A program made the translations under genes and the position numbers. Of a stretch of DNA of 64,000 bases, positions 11,400-23,620 are shown piece after piece. Origin of the DNA: Sipunculus nudus (lineage: Eukaryota > Annelida > Sipuncula > Golfingiida > Sipunculidae). Location: positions 19,466,001-19,530,000 of the forward strand of contig CM049308.1 in NCBI GenBank assembly GCA_026874595.1, given 5' to 3'. The first letter of the stretch is position 1. Every line of letters starts with the position of its first letter. The notes beneath the pieces are model-generated. The model saw only the letters and a program-made list of their open reading frames with translations. It had not been told where the DNA came from and made no database searches.

Positions 11400-12550
11400 C
11401 TTACCTTTTCAATTTCGAAATAATCATTTTCGAGTCTTTTTAAGAAATAGTATATTAGGACAACAGAGCTCGCTGGTTCATAAAATATGCATAAGTTGTG
11501 ATAAGATTTAAATTCAGGTGAGAAACTTCATTGTTAATTATTTATTGTGAGGTTTTTCAAACTGCATAAGCGTACTGGTAAGGCATCATGACAACACCAA
11601 AGTCTGGTGACCTCTGACCTCTTTAAACATACTTATGTTTTCTGCCAAGAATTTAATATAGTCATCATATTATATTGGTTAATCTTTCTGTTGAGTTTCA
11701 TCAAAATACATCATATATATTCAGGGTAAGTTACCTCGTTCCGCATCCTTGTTAGGCACTGTGGGACGGTGGGGTCGACTTGTCTAAACTTTCAAACTTA
11801 GAAATCAAAATTTGTTTCCTTTCAAAGAAACATCTTTTTGTTTACCTTTCACATGCGCATGTTTACTAAATAATACTTATTCCGTGAAGTCCTCACCACA
11901 AAACACATATATTTATATAAGATGCCTTAAAACAAATTTTATCCAACTTTTTTGAACGGACTACAGTACACTCTTCATTACGTTATACCTACGTGTGTAT
12001 GGAGAAGCCCCGGTGCCTTATAGGCCTTAGATTTCAAAACACACAACCCCTATCTCCGATTCTGCGCAACGTGCGCGACGGTCATGTGACCAGCGGCTTT
12101 TTTTGCCTGATGTAGTGTGGATATATCGAATGACCAGGATCAACAAGACTCTGTGATTGTGTGTACCTATATGTACCATTTGGATGAAACGTCTCCTCCA
12201 GAGAATTGGAAGTTTATTTACTTTATTACATTTTTAGTGCTTATGTTACATACATCTTTCTCATCTATTGAGTGTATGTGTGAACTTTAGCAATCTCAGT
12301 TCCCCGTTAAAAGAACCTGGAAGTCCACTCCTTCGGGGGCGTGAAATTGAATCATGGGCCTTCTTTGCTGATAAAATAGGAAGGGAACACTTCATAGGAG
12401 TAACGACAGTCCACGCCAAGAATAAAAAGGACACCCGGTCAAAGTTCAGCCCCCCCCCTTCCCTATTACAAACAGAGAAAAAATCCCTCTCCCAGAGTAT
12501 CAAGATTCACTTCACTCCTACCACATATATTTTTAAGTATTTTTAGTTGG

Positions 12551-12745
12551 ATGCAACCGCCTCCATTTTTAATGCTAGCTTAACTAGAAGTATATACACA
12601 TCTGCAGAATTCCATACCGGTTTCGTGCAGTATCACAAACTTCCTCTCATTTTATATCCTGTTGTTAACCAGGCACGGTGAATCTGCACCTGCGGGCCCT
12701 GGATTGGTAATCGTCCCTATTTCTGGGTCATACCACCGAGGAACC
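12551..12745 (-). mobile_element. tRNA-SINE family 1, headless copy
   Basis: It aligns with the body and tail of the SINE at 33403-33794: CCGCCTCCATTTTTAATGC, TCTG.AGAATTCCAT..CGGTTTC, then CACCTGCGGGCCCTGG and GAGGAACCCC. The tRNA-like head is missing, because the match stops near 12745. Confidence 0.7.
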
Positions 12746-12759
12746 CCGGATACCCCACA

Positions 12760-15036
12760 CTCCTACCACCTATTATGATTTTTTATTATATACGAAAATA
12801 ATTGCGCTTATTTTCAGCATTGTCACAATATTTTTGTCCAGAATCTACATTTGATTTAAACATTCAAAAAAGGGTTAACATTTTATAACAATTCAATGAT
12901 CCAATTGACACGTGCAATATACTAAATTTTCTCAATATGAGATACAAAATTGAAAGATAATTGACGAAAGTATGACAAAACTATAAACCTATTGACGGTA
13001 TATCTTGAAATCGATCTATTATGTGTTTATTCCACTTAAATGTGAGTACCTTTTATCCCCCACTGCTAAAAAATCAGGGGGAAATGTCACCCTGTTCACC
13101 CCTTGAAACAAGGCCCATTGATTGAATATAACCACACACCATCAGTGAACGGTAGGTTATTATAAAGGACATGACATTGTGTGTGTAACCGTTTTCGTCT
13201 ATAGCTAATTATGTCCGCACCATTTATCAAGTATGTAAGTATGTTAAACATGTACATGAAACAAGAATGGTTGGTAGACGTCAGTGTATGGTGTTTGATA
13301 TGTGAGATGATGAATTAACCAGGCGGTACAACACATGCCAGACACTAGTTCAGTCATCCAGATACATCACACAATGCATGTGACTCTGCATGAACATGCA
13401 TGTAATGAACAATTAACGAACACAGTAAACAATGTAACTAGCTGAGTGGCCGCAGGAGTTTTTATGTGTAAATGTACATACTGAAATGAAAGTATATGTG
13501 ATCTTTACTTATCCCTAAATATGATTTTACTTCACATCCAGTTTACCAAGTAAATGCATTTGCACAGTTAAACTAATGAACATATTGATCTGTTATTTCA
13601 GGACGTAACGGAGCACCGCAAATAATTTTTCACAAGATATCGGTATTTTCAATCCTTATGATTCAAACTGACGTCCATAGCCACAAATAAGGATTTTGAT
13701 ACAAGTATTTCATTTACGGCGATACCATTAGCACCAATGAACTCTCACATCCCCTTCCCCTCCCCCCACCTCCAATATTTATACCGCAGCCATTCGGGCA
13801 ACCAAACTTTGCTCTTTACTTTACGTTGCTGCAATATACACGTTTAATTACATATTCTGTCTTGACCGTCTTCCAGTCTAATGTATTACAATCATTACTC
13901 AGGGTCACATTATTGCAGGGGTTATGTAATGTTGCAAACATTACTGATACATTTTTCAAACAAATGTTTTCTTTAGAATCCTGAGATCCTATGGAATGAA
14001 ACTACGGTTGGTTCCATTGTTTTTAGATATTATAGCAGCCATATTGGATTTCAAAATGGCGACATTTTTTAACCAGTATGCCACATATGTGCACGGTTTC
14101 TGGTGTAGCAAAGTTGTTTTAAACGTTTATTTTGCCATGGAATGTTCATATGCATTCCTAATTGCTCCACAATAATAAAAAAAGCGATAAAATTTATAGG
14201 ATGTCGTTAATTTATTCCAAATTTGCACATTGAAATCCCCGTAGGAGAAAAAATGAAACATATGATATCCCCACCAATAACATATTAACATCTGCAAGTT
14301 TAAATGATAAACCTTCTGGGGAAGATTAAGTCCAGTCCTCTACGGAGAAAATAGTGAATTAAAAAAAACTGTAATAATAAGGCTGGGTTATGTATAAGAC
14401 TATTTGTTAATATCGTTAATAACCTTTTATCAGAATGAACCAGTACGTTAACCATTAATCACCATTCCTCTTCCATGCACGCGCTCTCCCCGACACCGTC
14501 ACGTGACCTGCAGGTTTTAGGAGAACTTCCATACATATAACACTTCATTATATGACAAACATTTAATGTACAGCTAATGTCATTGAACTTTTGTCACAGA
14601 AGTGTTGAATTTTCATTCAGGTCATATATACTAGAGGCCACACGAGCTGGCCAGCTTGAGTATTTAGAGCCATAACCCCAATCCGGTCGTAATATCTTGT
14701 TGTGACGGAATGTGACCTCCGCTCGACCTTTGACCTGTCAGATGTTAATTCATATGTTCAGCATACTTCTATTTTTGCTGAATTTGTCAACTAGTGGTTC
14801 AGGTGGAATTCTAATCTTATGTAATAGAACAGAAAGTAAAGTAAGTCAGTAAGCTTTCTTTAACACATTTATATACAATAGTGGATAGGTGATAAACATC
14901 GGAATCATATTAATGGCCACTCACTTCATGCCATTCTGCTTAATTTCAATGAATAGCAAATACTAGTTAGAGTAGGAAGTATGAACAAAAATATCAATAT
15001 TGAATAGTTATTGCTGTATTCATTTCGGTACTCACC

Positions 15037-15083
<47 letters not shown>

Positions 15084-16104
15084 ATGTCAACTGGCTGAGT
15101 CTAATTGCAGCACGCTGTATCTGCATATGTGACTCAAACGTTATAATTCTCACTCTTATACACAATGGTGTAGACACGACAAGCCGTATGAAGTTAACCT
15201 CGCCTTTAATTTTCCGTGACCGTTACAGGACTTTCGTACTAACCTTGAGTATACCGCATGCCTATGAACAAGTCATGTTGCCAGTCTTGGTTTGTGCAAG
15301 TTTAGTCAGTAGAATCCGAGTATCTTAATTATGTAAATATCAGAAATGTAAATATTGGTAGGCATCAGGTGGCTATCGACAAACTAGCTTAACTTTTATT
15401 AAGATAACGGATTATCGAAGAAATGTATCGGATTGATGAGGCAACAAAAAAGTCTGTTTTAAACCGTATTTAATTTGTCTTTAAAAATATTGATTGCCTC
15501 TAAAGATATCTTGTTTTACAAGGTTCCATTAGATATAACATTAAATATAATAATATTAATTTTATATATAATAATATAGTTTTATCATCATCATCATCAG
15601 CATCATATTTCATGTTGATCAAATACAATAACCAATATAAAACCAGCAGAATATTAGATACGCAAGTTTAAAAATACCAGCCAATTTCTTTTGGAGCTTA
15701 GGTGCTCTCTTTATGAAAAAAGTGTTGAATGTATACCAGACCTATCCCTAGCACCATTAACATATCATAGAAATCCGAAAGATCGAACTGCTTAGAACCA
15801 CTGACTGGTTGTCTAAAGTCCCGTCAATGCACAGACGTCTCTCGTAAAGCCATAGTTTTTGACTCTCTTATCCAGGATAAACACTAGATCCGTAAAAGGA
15901 ATTAAAAGCCTCTTAATGCTTATAACCATAATGATAATAATAATAATAAAAAAAATAATAATAAAAATAATTATAATAATGACATATTTTTCTGTGTTAA
16001 GCCAAAGTGCTCACTGCATATATGGCTACATAAAGTGATACTGGTCATTCTTCAATACCTCTATTCAGTGTCTTTATTTTAAATGAACGATTAATTAACC
16101 CTAC
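12760..16104. other. AT-rich stretch, no recognised gene
   Basis: Nothing convincing is seen on either strand. It holds a TA tract at 15041-15080 and an AAT-rich stretch around 15925-15985. It would be the long first intron of gene A if the exons at 16105 and 11285 belong together. Confidence 0.45.
15041..15080. repeat. (TA)n microsatellite
   Basis: About 20 uninterrupted TA units. Confidence 0.95.
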
Positions 16105-16218
16105 CTTGCTCTTTTCTCTAACTGCCTCCAGTTTGTCCGTCATCTTGGTGAGATGTTTCCGAATCCCATCAATTCTGGATGAGACATCCTGTGGCGAATA
16201 TTCTATCTTAGTTGTCAT
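16105..16218 (-). CDS. Unrecognised N-terminal coding exon (38 aa), gene A
   Basis: On the minus strand an ATG at 16218 opens 38 codons ending at AAG|GTAGGG (16105/16104) in phase 0. The peptide begins MTTKIEYSPQDVSSRIDG and continues IRKHLTKMTDKLEAVREKSK. It is highly charged and helical, likely a short coiled coil, with no signal peptide, so a cytoplasmic product is expected. A TATA box lies 73 bases upstream of the ATG, which supports this as a true first exon. The next exon may be 11285-11399, with which the phase agrees. The exon resembles 2466-2609 in layout. I do not recognise the family. Confidence 0.5.
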
Positions 16219-16290
16219 AGTTTATGTTGTATATGATCACTTATCTCTCGGCGATTCATATGCCGACTTTACACCGTGGAATGATCTCTT

Positions 16291-16297
16291 TTTTATA
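16291..16297 (-). promoter_or_regulatory. TATA box of gene A
   Basis: The minus strand reads TTATAAAAAAG here. With initiation about 30 bases downstream, the 5' leader to the ATG at 16218 would be about 45 bases, a normal arrangement. No other core element is evident. Confidence 0.4.
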
Positions 16298-17311
16298 AAT
16301 ATAAGTCTCAGCAGTCGCATGTCATTGATTTAGCTCTTCTTGTGTGATTCAATGCTCGTATTTGAATAATATAATGTTTAAAGTTGATTGCATTTATAGT
16401 TAGATTACTCACACTTAGGAAGGTAATTTTCCGTAATCAGGTATGGTCTCTGTAGTGAATCCAAAATCCACCGCTGTGTGATCTGTTAGCATTTACAACA
16501 TGCTGCGCTAACGTTTAACTTGTCGTGTGGTTTTCGAGGGTACTACGTTTTGAATGTACGCTCTTTAGATTATTTGCTTAACCGACAAGCTCCATTCATC
16601 TCTGTGAATATTCCGAACTTATATCACTCCTCCCGACTTAACTTCTTAAGCAAGTACGTTTTAAAGCCTGTTTCACTATAATGCACTCATTCAGAAAGTT
16701 CACCATGCATCGTCTAAAGATGTATCCTAAATTCGCCTTGATTTTACTGGACAAGTAAAGAAACGCGCACTCATACTCCCGAAAGGTTTGTAAACCGCTG
16801 TGAGCATTTGGAATAGGAGACACAACTGAAGGATATTCACAAGACGCTCAGCGAGTTGATATTCTGTCTTGAATGTGCGCTTTGTCAGTCTGTTATTTAG
16901 ATCCCGAGCTCATGGGATTTCTGCATTAAAATACATTCACTAAGGCGTAACGAAGACCAGTCTGTCTGATCGTCCCTCACTTTCATCATCCCAGGCAACC
17001 GTGCGTATATTAACGTAAGCGGCCATGTTTATAGAATATATATTTCTCTTAAGGTCAAAGGGTGACAATGCCTGGCCTCCCCTGGCCAGGTCCTTGATTA
17101 CTCAGGTTTGACAGACTCTGCCGGACGTCGCGTGCTATTGAAATGCAGCACCAGTGTTTAGGATGCCTGGATTTGTGTCAAATGCCAAATGGATAATTAA
17201 TGTGGGTATATGGCTGTCCTTAAATATTGTACCAACTAAGTTCATGCTGTGAAATGACCGGTTTGAGGTTACGAAAGCCTGGCAATTTAACTTTGTTATA
17301 ATCGGACCGGG

Positions 17312-17590
17312 ATCGTTGCCTCCGCCAGGAGGGTATGAGTTCATCCCTGTTCGTGTGTGTCTACATGTGTGTGTGCGTTTTATGTTTACGATATAACTCA
17401 GGCAATCATGAACAGAATCTCTTGGAATTTTCAAGGCATATCGGAAATATGTGAAGGAATTACAGATTTGATTTTGATGTGGATCCGGCTCATGACCCGG
17501 ATTCAGGTACGTTCTCAGGGATTATACACTAATATACCTGGTATTATGGACAGAATAATTGAATGCAAACACATGGCGGAGGCTTGCATT
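17312..17590 (+). mobile_element. Complete GCCTCCGCC-ended inverted-repeat element
   Basis: It is bounded by GCCTCCGCCAGGAGGGTATG at the left and by GGCGGAGGCTTGCATTC at the right, whose complement repeats GCCTCCGCC. The internal sequence TCATCCCTGTTCGTGTGTG, GGAATTTTCAAGGCATATCGG and GATGTGGATCCGG matches the copies at 8296 and 38134. The size (about 280 bp) and lack of a frame indicate a MITE-like element of a type widespread in animals. Confidence 0.65.
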
Positions 17591-17599
17591 CATTGGAAT

Positions 17600-20500
17600 G
17601 CAGATTTCTAGTTGTAAGATGAGACGCATAACATCCCCTCGACGCTTTGTCCTAACTTCCTTAGAAACAATACAGATCCTTGGGAGGATGAAGTTTGAAA
17701 TAGGTATTTAGTAGTAGCATTATTCAGAAGAGGCTCACTTATGGAAACAGATTTTACATAGAAGATGGGCCAAGTAACACTGATGGCTCACTGAACACTA
17801 AGGGGTATAGTGCAAAAAGCAGCTGTGTGCAAATGGACCTGTTACGGCAAATAGAGAAAAGGTAAAATATTAAAACGTTTGTGACCCACAGGTCTGTATA
17901 GCTCGATTTGTGTGCACCCGTCAGCTAAATGTCTGAATGTCTAAGTGGGTGTGTGAGGGAATCATATGCTGAGATACAAAGCAATAATTTGCGATAAGAA
18001 CTTTGACGGTGACTCCAGTGGGGCTTTTAAGGGAAAGTATACAGGTGTATCAAGGTAAGAGTTCGACTAAGTGACCAGGACACCGGTTAACTTAGAGAGT
18101 GATGTCTCAGGTGACCAAGCATGTAGTTTGGATAAATGATTGTCCGTGGATATAGTTTACTGAGGGCTTAATTGGAGGAAAGTTCGGAAGTTCAAATCCT
18201 CAATCACCAATTTCTATCAACATCAACAGTTACATTAAGATTATACATATACATTAAAGACTTTCTGTGCAGATATCGTACCTTACATTCTATAAACAGC
18301 GGTGCCTCAAGGGGTTCTATTATAAGTTATGACCCGAGTGTATTGTAAGATGTTAAATAATGAAAAAAACAATTCTTAGATAGGTAGCAGCAGTCAGACT
18401 ATCGGACGATTAGTCTACAAACTACGCATGAGTGACAGTGCGAGACATATTGAAAACTGCAACTAAAATCTAGATGAGGAAAAAAAACCCCTCCATTTAC
18501 ATGTATAATGTCACTTCGGATAAATCTGATCAATCTATGACCAATATGTTTGTTCGCTTTCAAATAGCATCAATCATTTATGTGAAAACAATTTTTAAAA
18601 CACATTGCATACCAGTATATCTCATAGTATGTTTATCGAACTCTGCTTGCTACTAGAGTAGTTTTCTATTATGGACAGTACTTCCTTTCTAGCAGTAAGG
18701 AAACCAACCGTGAATGCACCACCCAGCAGGCATTTATACTGGACTGGGAAGCCTACTTGAGTCGTGACGCCAGTCATAAGTGGGAATGTACTGCAACGAT
18801 ATGGCCATCCATCATACTGTATCAATGTCGTAGTAAACAGCCGATAATATTAACATTTGGCTACGAGTGTTTAATTAACACACACGAATACATATAAACT
18901 CACAAACCAAAGTGAATTTACACCTCTATGGTAACAAGTCATTTCTTGTATCGCTTACAACCCGTTGGCTATTGTCAAGTTAACAGTGCGAGCCGTGCAT
19001 ATATTTATACGGCCAGAAATTCTACAGACATGTAAAGAGATTTACCAATATGCTGAGTAACACCGAAATTTTTATCGCACACATTAGGTATTGTAATAAA
19101 GTACACAAACATATGTAACGGTTGGCCTAGTTTGTGTTTAGTGACAGTGTGCTTAAAGGCCATGAGGCGTTGTAAAAAAATTTCTGCATATTCAGCATGG
19201 AGCCTTTCAGTGCGGTTCTCGTCCAAACAAAGATAGGCACTCTGACATCCTGATGAAATCTCTAATGCCGGAGGGCCGGAATGACACTACAAAGTAACTT
19301 GAGTGGGCACAAGAGGAACGGGATTTATTCATGTTTTGTTCATTCCCATTTTTTTAAAATGATTGTGTGAGGTCAGTTACTCGGGGCGTAATATAAATAT
19401 TACGGGATAATGAGCGGCGATATCTTTTCAATAGTATGGTCGGCTGTTAAAGTGCAGTTTTCGGCATGATTGTCTCATCAGTACAACGTAGGTAACATCG
19501 GTCCAAATTAAATGCAAACTGAGTCATAAGTTCACTTTTTTTTGTGGAATGATTGATTTGCATGCACAGAAATTTTTTCTTTTAATATTTTTATTTATTA
19601 TTTTTATTTTAATATATTTATACAGTTTTACTTGTCCAGAAGTCATTCTGTTCTTCCAATAGACCTTGTGAAAATTATACATATAAAATACATCAACATT
19701 AAAATACATAAGCTCATATACATACATATATACACATTAAATCTGTCAGCCGTATAATGATAATAGAATCATGCATATTTTGAAAATATTAAAGTATAAC
19801 ATAAAACTTTGCATTCACTGCGAATCTTGTGTGAATGAAGGAACGGGTGTTTTTTGAGTTACTATGAAAGTAATTAGGTTACAATAAACCATCAAAGATC
19901 GAAGAAAATATATAAAGTCTAAATTCGCATTTGATCTGCGAAGGAGACAAATAATACAAAGTTTGGGCCGGAACGTTAAGCTAACATTATCATAAGCTAG
20001 ATGAGGTTAATTTTGGATTGGTCTCTTCGACTTCATTCAATCGGACTGAATATCCATACTGACGTGTATCCGACTTGATACGTCTGCGTTTTAGACCACG
20101 TGTTGACTGGGCATCATAACTAATCCTTGTGACAAAATTAGTCTTGATCAATATTTAACCCGACGTGCCCTGGCCGTAACCTGGTAATACCAGGAGAATA
20201 ATATTAGTTAATAATAACTAATTAGGTGTTGGGACCTAGTCCCTGTGGTCAGGGGGCCATTGTACACGGCTTGCCCTTACAGTAACCTGATATGACCAGG
20301 ACCGTTCTGTTCAGTACCTGAATGTTTTAAAGGATCTGTTCACATACCACGTATGCTAAATACATGACATATTGTATTTTAGCCTTTTAAATATACAAAT
20401 GGTATCTGCCAATACTTACTTCTTAAACCGTTTGCTTCCACCTACACACAAGTGGAAATAAACTTGCATCGGACGCAGTCAGTGGAGCTAAACATAAACA

Positions 20501-20630
20501 GAGCGTGCAAATACACAAATTAAGATTTTTCAAGGTACAAACCCGTTTTCTCTTTAACATTTCTTCTGTACTAGCCTCGGTCTCAACCCGCTGCGCTCAC
20601 CACACACCGTTGATCACCATAGGTTATTTT
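17600..20630. other. Stretch with no recognised gene or repeat
   Basis: Several short open frames exist on both strands, but none has a combination of start, splice sites and composition that I would defend. A TATA-like motif (18732-18738, minus strand) precedes a very short frame, but I did not call a gene from it. Confidence 0.4.
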
Positions 20631-20639
20631 AGACCGCGG

Positions 20640-22105
20640 GAATTCTCATGCGGTTTTCGTCGTAGCGCGCTGCCGCAGGGGCACCGCACGAACACCATAC
20701 AGGCCCAGTCACACCGACCATAGGTGTTTCTATGGTGTTTAATGTACCCCGGTTCGTCCAGGTTTTCAAACCGGGAAGAACCGGGGCGAAATTTCTTAAA
20801 TTCCACCGTGAAGGTCTCGACGATTGTCAACGGTCATCATCTACCCCGGTGTCAGTACGGTATTGCACTGTATACTGTATATATATATGCACTGTTTGTC
20901 CCGGTGGCCCTAGAATGTCAATAAGGTAAACGCTACGGTGCCCACGGTGTCATTACGGTTCGGCACGGTATGACCCACGGTGCAGCTGTTTGACCTACGG
21001 TTCTATACGGTGCCACTACAGTGTTGCTACGGTACTTACGGTGGAGTTACGGTGGACTTGCGGTGGTCACGGTGCCACTAAGGTCTTACTACGGTGTTAC
21101 TACGGTTTATTACGGTAGACACGCCGTGGGCTATAATAAAGCGGTAGCACCAGCATTCCAGCACAGTTTAAAAAATACGAGAAAAATAAGCCGCTTATCC
21201 TTGTCCACTCAGTGTTTATTGACATTTTTATTTATTTATTTTTGACAGCCATTAGTAGGCCATTATTATGCCAAAAAATGCGAAAGAGAAAAGCTGAGCC
21301 AACCAAACCGGTTACAGATGCGGAAGAGGACACACAGAGACCTGATGATGAATTAGGAGCTTCAACGTCAAATTCAGCAACTAGATCTGCTCCAGGCGCA
21401 GCCAGGGACGTTGGTGATGATTAAGATAATGACGATCAAGAACCAGGACAAGATGATGATGATGAAAATAGGCAGAGTGAAGAAGGTGCCCATCAACATT
21501 AGTGGTTCAATTGGTATTCGTTCAGTTGCAATTGCCATTGCATCATTTGCAATCTTTTCTTCTGGTCAAGTTGTTGCGACATCTCTGCAGAATACATGCG
21601 GAAGAATGAAAGCATTGAAAAATCATCCCTATTTATATGCAAGACCGTTGTAATCCGTGATACCAAAGGGCTAGTACTTTCTCACCCTTGTGTAGCCGTA
21701 GTCTTGCGTAACGGCACCTTGATATCCGTAGCCAAAACGTGGCTCGAACGTGACTCCACCGTAAATTTCCGTGAAGAATCGTCCCTTCACCGTGAGAAAA
21801 CCTTCGTATACCGTAAAAAACCGTGGTTAGATCGTTGTTAGTAGTAGCTGTACCTTGGACGCCGTGAATACATCGTGACAGCACCGGTACGTGGCCGCCT
21901 GTTGGCGCGGCCGTGGCATCAACAAAGCATCGATCGGTCACAGCCGGCCTTACGGGTTCCTTCGGCCTGTTTGCGTCCAAATTTTGTGCAGAATCTTACG
22001 TGCCCCGCAAATCCGAAAAACGAACGGTTGCCGCACACCAACCGCACGGTATAGCCCAAAACACCCGCCGTACGGAGACCGTATCCAGGTTGACCTAGGC
22101 TGTAA
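20640..22105. mobile_element. ACGGT-repeat foldback element, about 1.5 kb
   Basis: From about 20900 to 21125 the sequence is packed with TACGGT/CACGGT motifs on the plus strand. From about 21650 to 22090 the same motif appears as ACCGTA/CCGTGA, its complement. The two arms are GC-richer than their surroundings and enclose an AT-rich centre with a small acidic reading frame. This layout of inverted arrays of a short subterminal motif is typical of some DNA transposons. I could not define exact termini or a target duplication, so the limits are approximate and the superfamily is open. Confidence 0.55.
21278..21502 (+). pseudogene. Acidic, low-complexity reading frame inside the foldback element
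   Basis: An ATG at 21278 follows an acceptor-like TTTTTGACAG (ending 21248) and opens MRKRKAEPTKPVTDAEEDTQ and more Ser/Thr/Ala-rich sequence to an in-frame TAA at 21422-21424. The same frame then resumes with a strongly acidic stretch (DNDDQEPGQDDDDENRQ) to a TAG at 21500-21502. A basic start followed by an acidic tail is typical of disordered nuclear or transposon-encoded proteins. The in-frame stop suggests decay unless it marks a splice boundary. No transposase catalytic motif is visible. Confidence 0.35.
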
Positions 22106-22109
22106 GAGA

Positions 22110-23563
22110 TGTCTCGCATGCGCAGAATCGGACCTCTCGTCACATAGTCTTGTCATGGTTAACATACACACGTGGACTCACTCTCAGAACTATAACAAAG
22201 TATAAAACAGGGGAACTGGAGAGGGCAAGCTCGTTTGCCCGGGTGCTTTTCCTGGAGAAACTTTCAATCAGCCAAAATGAATTAACAGCGAAAGCCAATA
22301 GTCATACGATTTCAATTTTTATACCTTTAAAAGCAATATTATATATTATTACAACACATAAATGAAGGTATGCTAGATGAGTATACAGACTACTTTATCC
22401 CGTATATTTGTTTATTTCTGTACAGAACGTCCAGTGACATCTCTTGTTATGTAGAATCTTTTAAGAGGAACAATGTAAAGATTAGACAAAACATACCATC
22501 ACCTAGCGGTCGTTAAAAGCCTCTCCCGACGCCAGCAAATGAGCGATAATAGGGGATCGGTTATGACTTGAACAACCTTGGGAGTAAGGTCCAGGACAAA
22601 AATAAATTTCAGGTGTAAATGTGTGACCGAGGAATAATATTGTACCCATATTTCCTTTATAAAAATCAGTCATATTGGAAATATAGTGTCAACAGAAAAT
22701 GGCAGAAGAAAGAGAAGGAAAAAAAGAAGAAATAAAATTAAAATCGATGGAATTGCACTATGCACTCTAGGGGTCTTAAATGAGTCCTTCAACAAACTCT
22801 TTAAACAAAAATATTAGTATAGATTCTGAAATAATCTCATCATCTGTTATGAGCCTCACCGTCCTTACAAAAAAATGTACTGGTTTCAAAAATCGATATC
22901 ACGGTCGATGCAGTCTCATCTGACCTTACACCTTGCAATCCTTGCCTTTCACGCAAGGAGATTACACGACTGTGGTTAACCCAAGGCCAAGCATCTCCCG
23001 CTCGAACCCTAAACCATTAACCATGAAAGACGGGAATTGAGTATTATATCCATATGTAGATTTATAAGTGCATCTCTCGCATAGGGGAACGTATAATTGA
23101 GGCTTCCCATTGTCTAGTAAGGGAAACCCATTAAAATGGATAAAAACACGGCAGTTTAATTTTTGTTTCGATTTTATTTATGCCATTTATAACATTTGAT
23201 TCTACAGCGTATTGGTGGAAGCACAAAAGGTTTGTTGGTTTGGTTGTCTGACAGCAGGGTTAGGCAAACAGTACTGAAGGAATGCAAGTTTAACATTTCC
23301 CGCAAGGTAAAACTCTTTGGTTTGGATCAGGAAAATGGGAGGGCCCAGTATAGGATTGAGTGCCAATATAGCCTATAACGATATAATTACAGTGTAGCCT
23401 GTCTAATTTAACCACCTTTGGAACTGGTCGTAAGTGGTTTTATTTTACCAGTCTGAGTGGTCTTATTAGACAGGTCAGTAAAGTCAACGGAATGCTTTTG
23501 CTTCACTCAGGGTTAGATCTAAATAGACAAGTGGTCTTATTTGAATGCATGTAAAAAATCGAA

Positions 23564-23620
<57 letters not shown>

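Noticed and set aside
18135-18215. B-box-like AGTTCAAATCC with A-box-like sequence upstream
   Set aside because: No consistent cloverleaf and no match to either SINE family seen here.
18613-18738. Possible promoter and 13-base coding start (TATA motif, then ATGAGATATACTG followed by a donor-like GTATGC), minus strand
   Set aside because: Too little coding sequence to support a gene. TATA motifs are frequent in this AT-rich DNA.
19005-19226. 73-codon minus-strand frame with fairly coding-like composition
   Set aside because: It has no ATG at its start, no splice-site support and no recognisable motif.
22970-23035. tRNA-like stretch on the minus strand (TGGTTAATGG, then GGTTCGAGC)
   Set aside because: The boxes are too close together and no acceptor stem pairs. 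At best it is a SINE trace.
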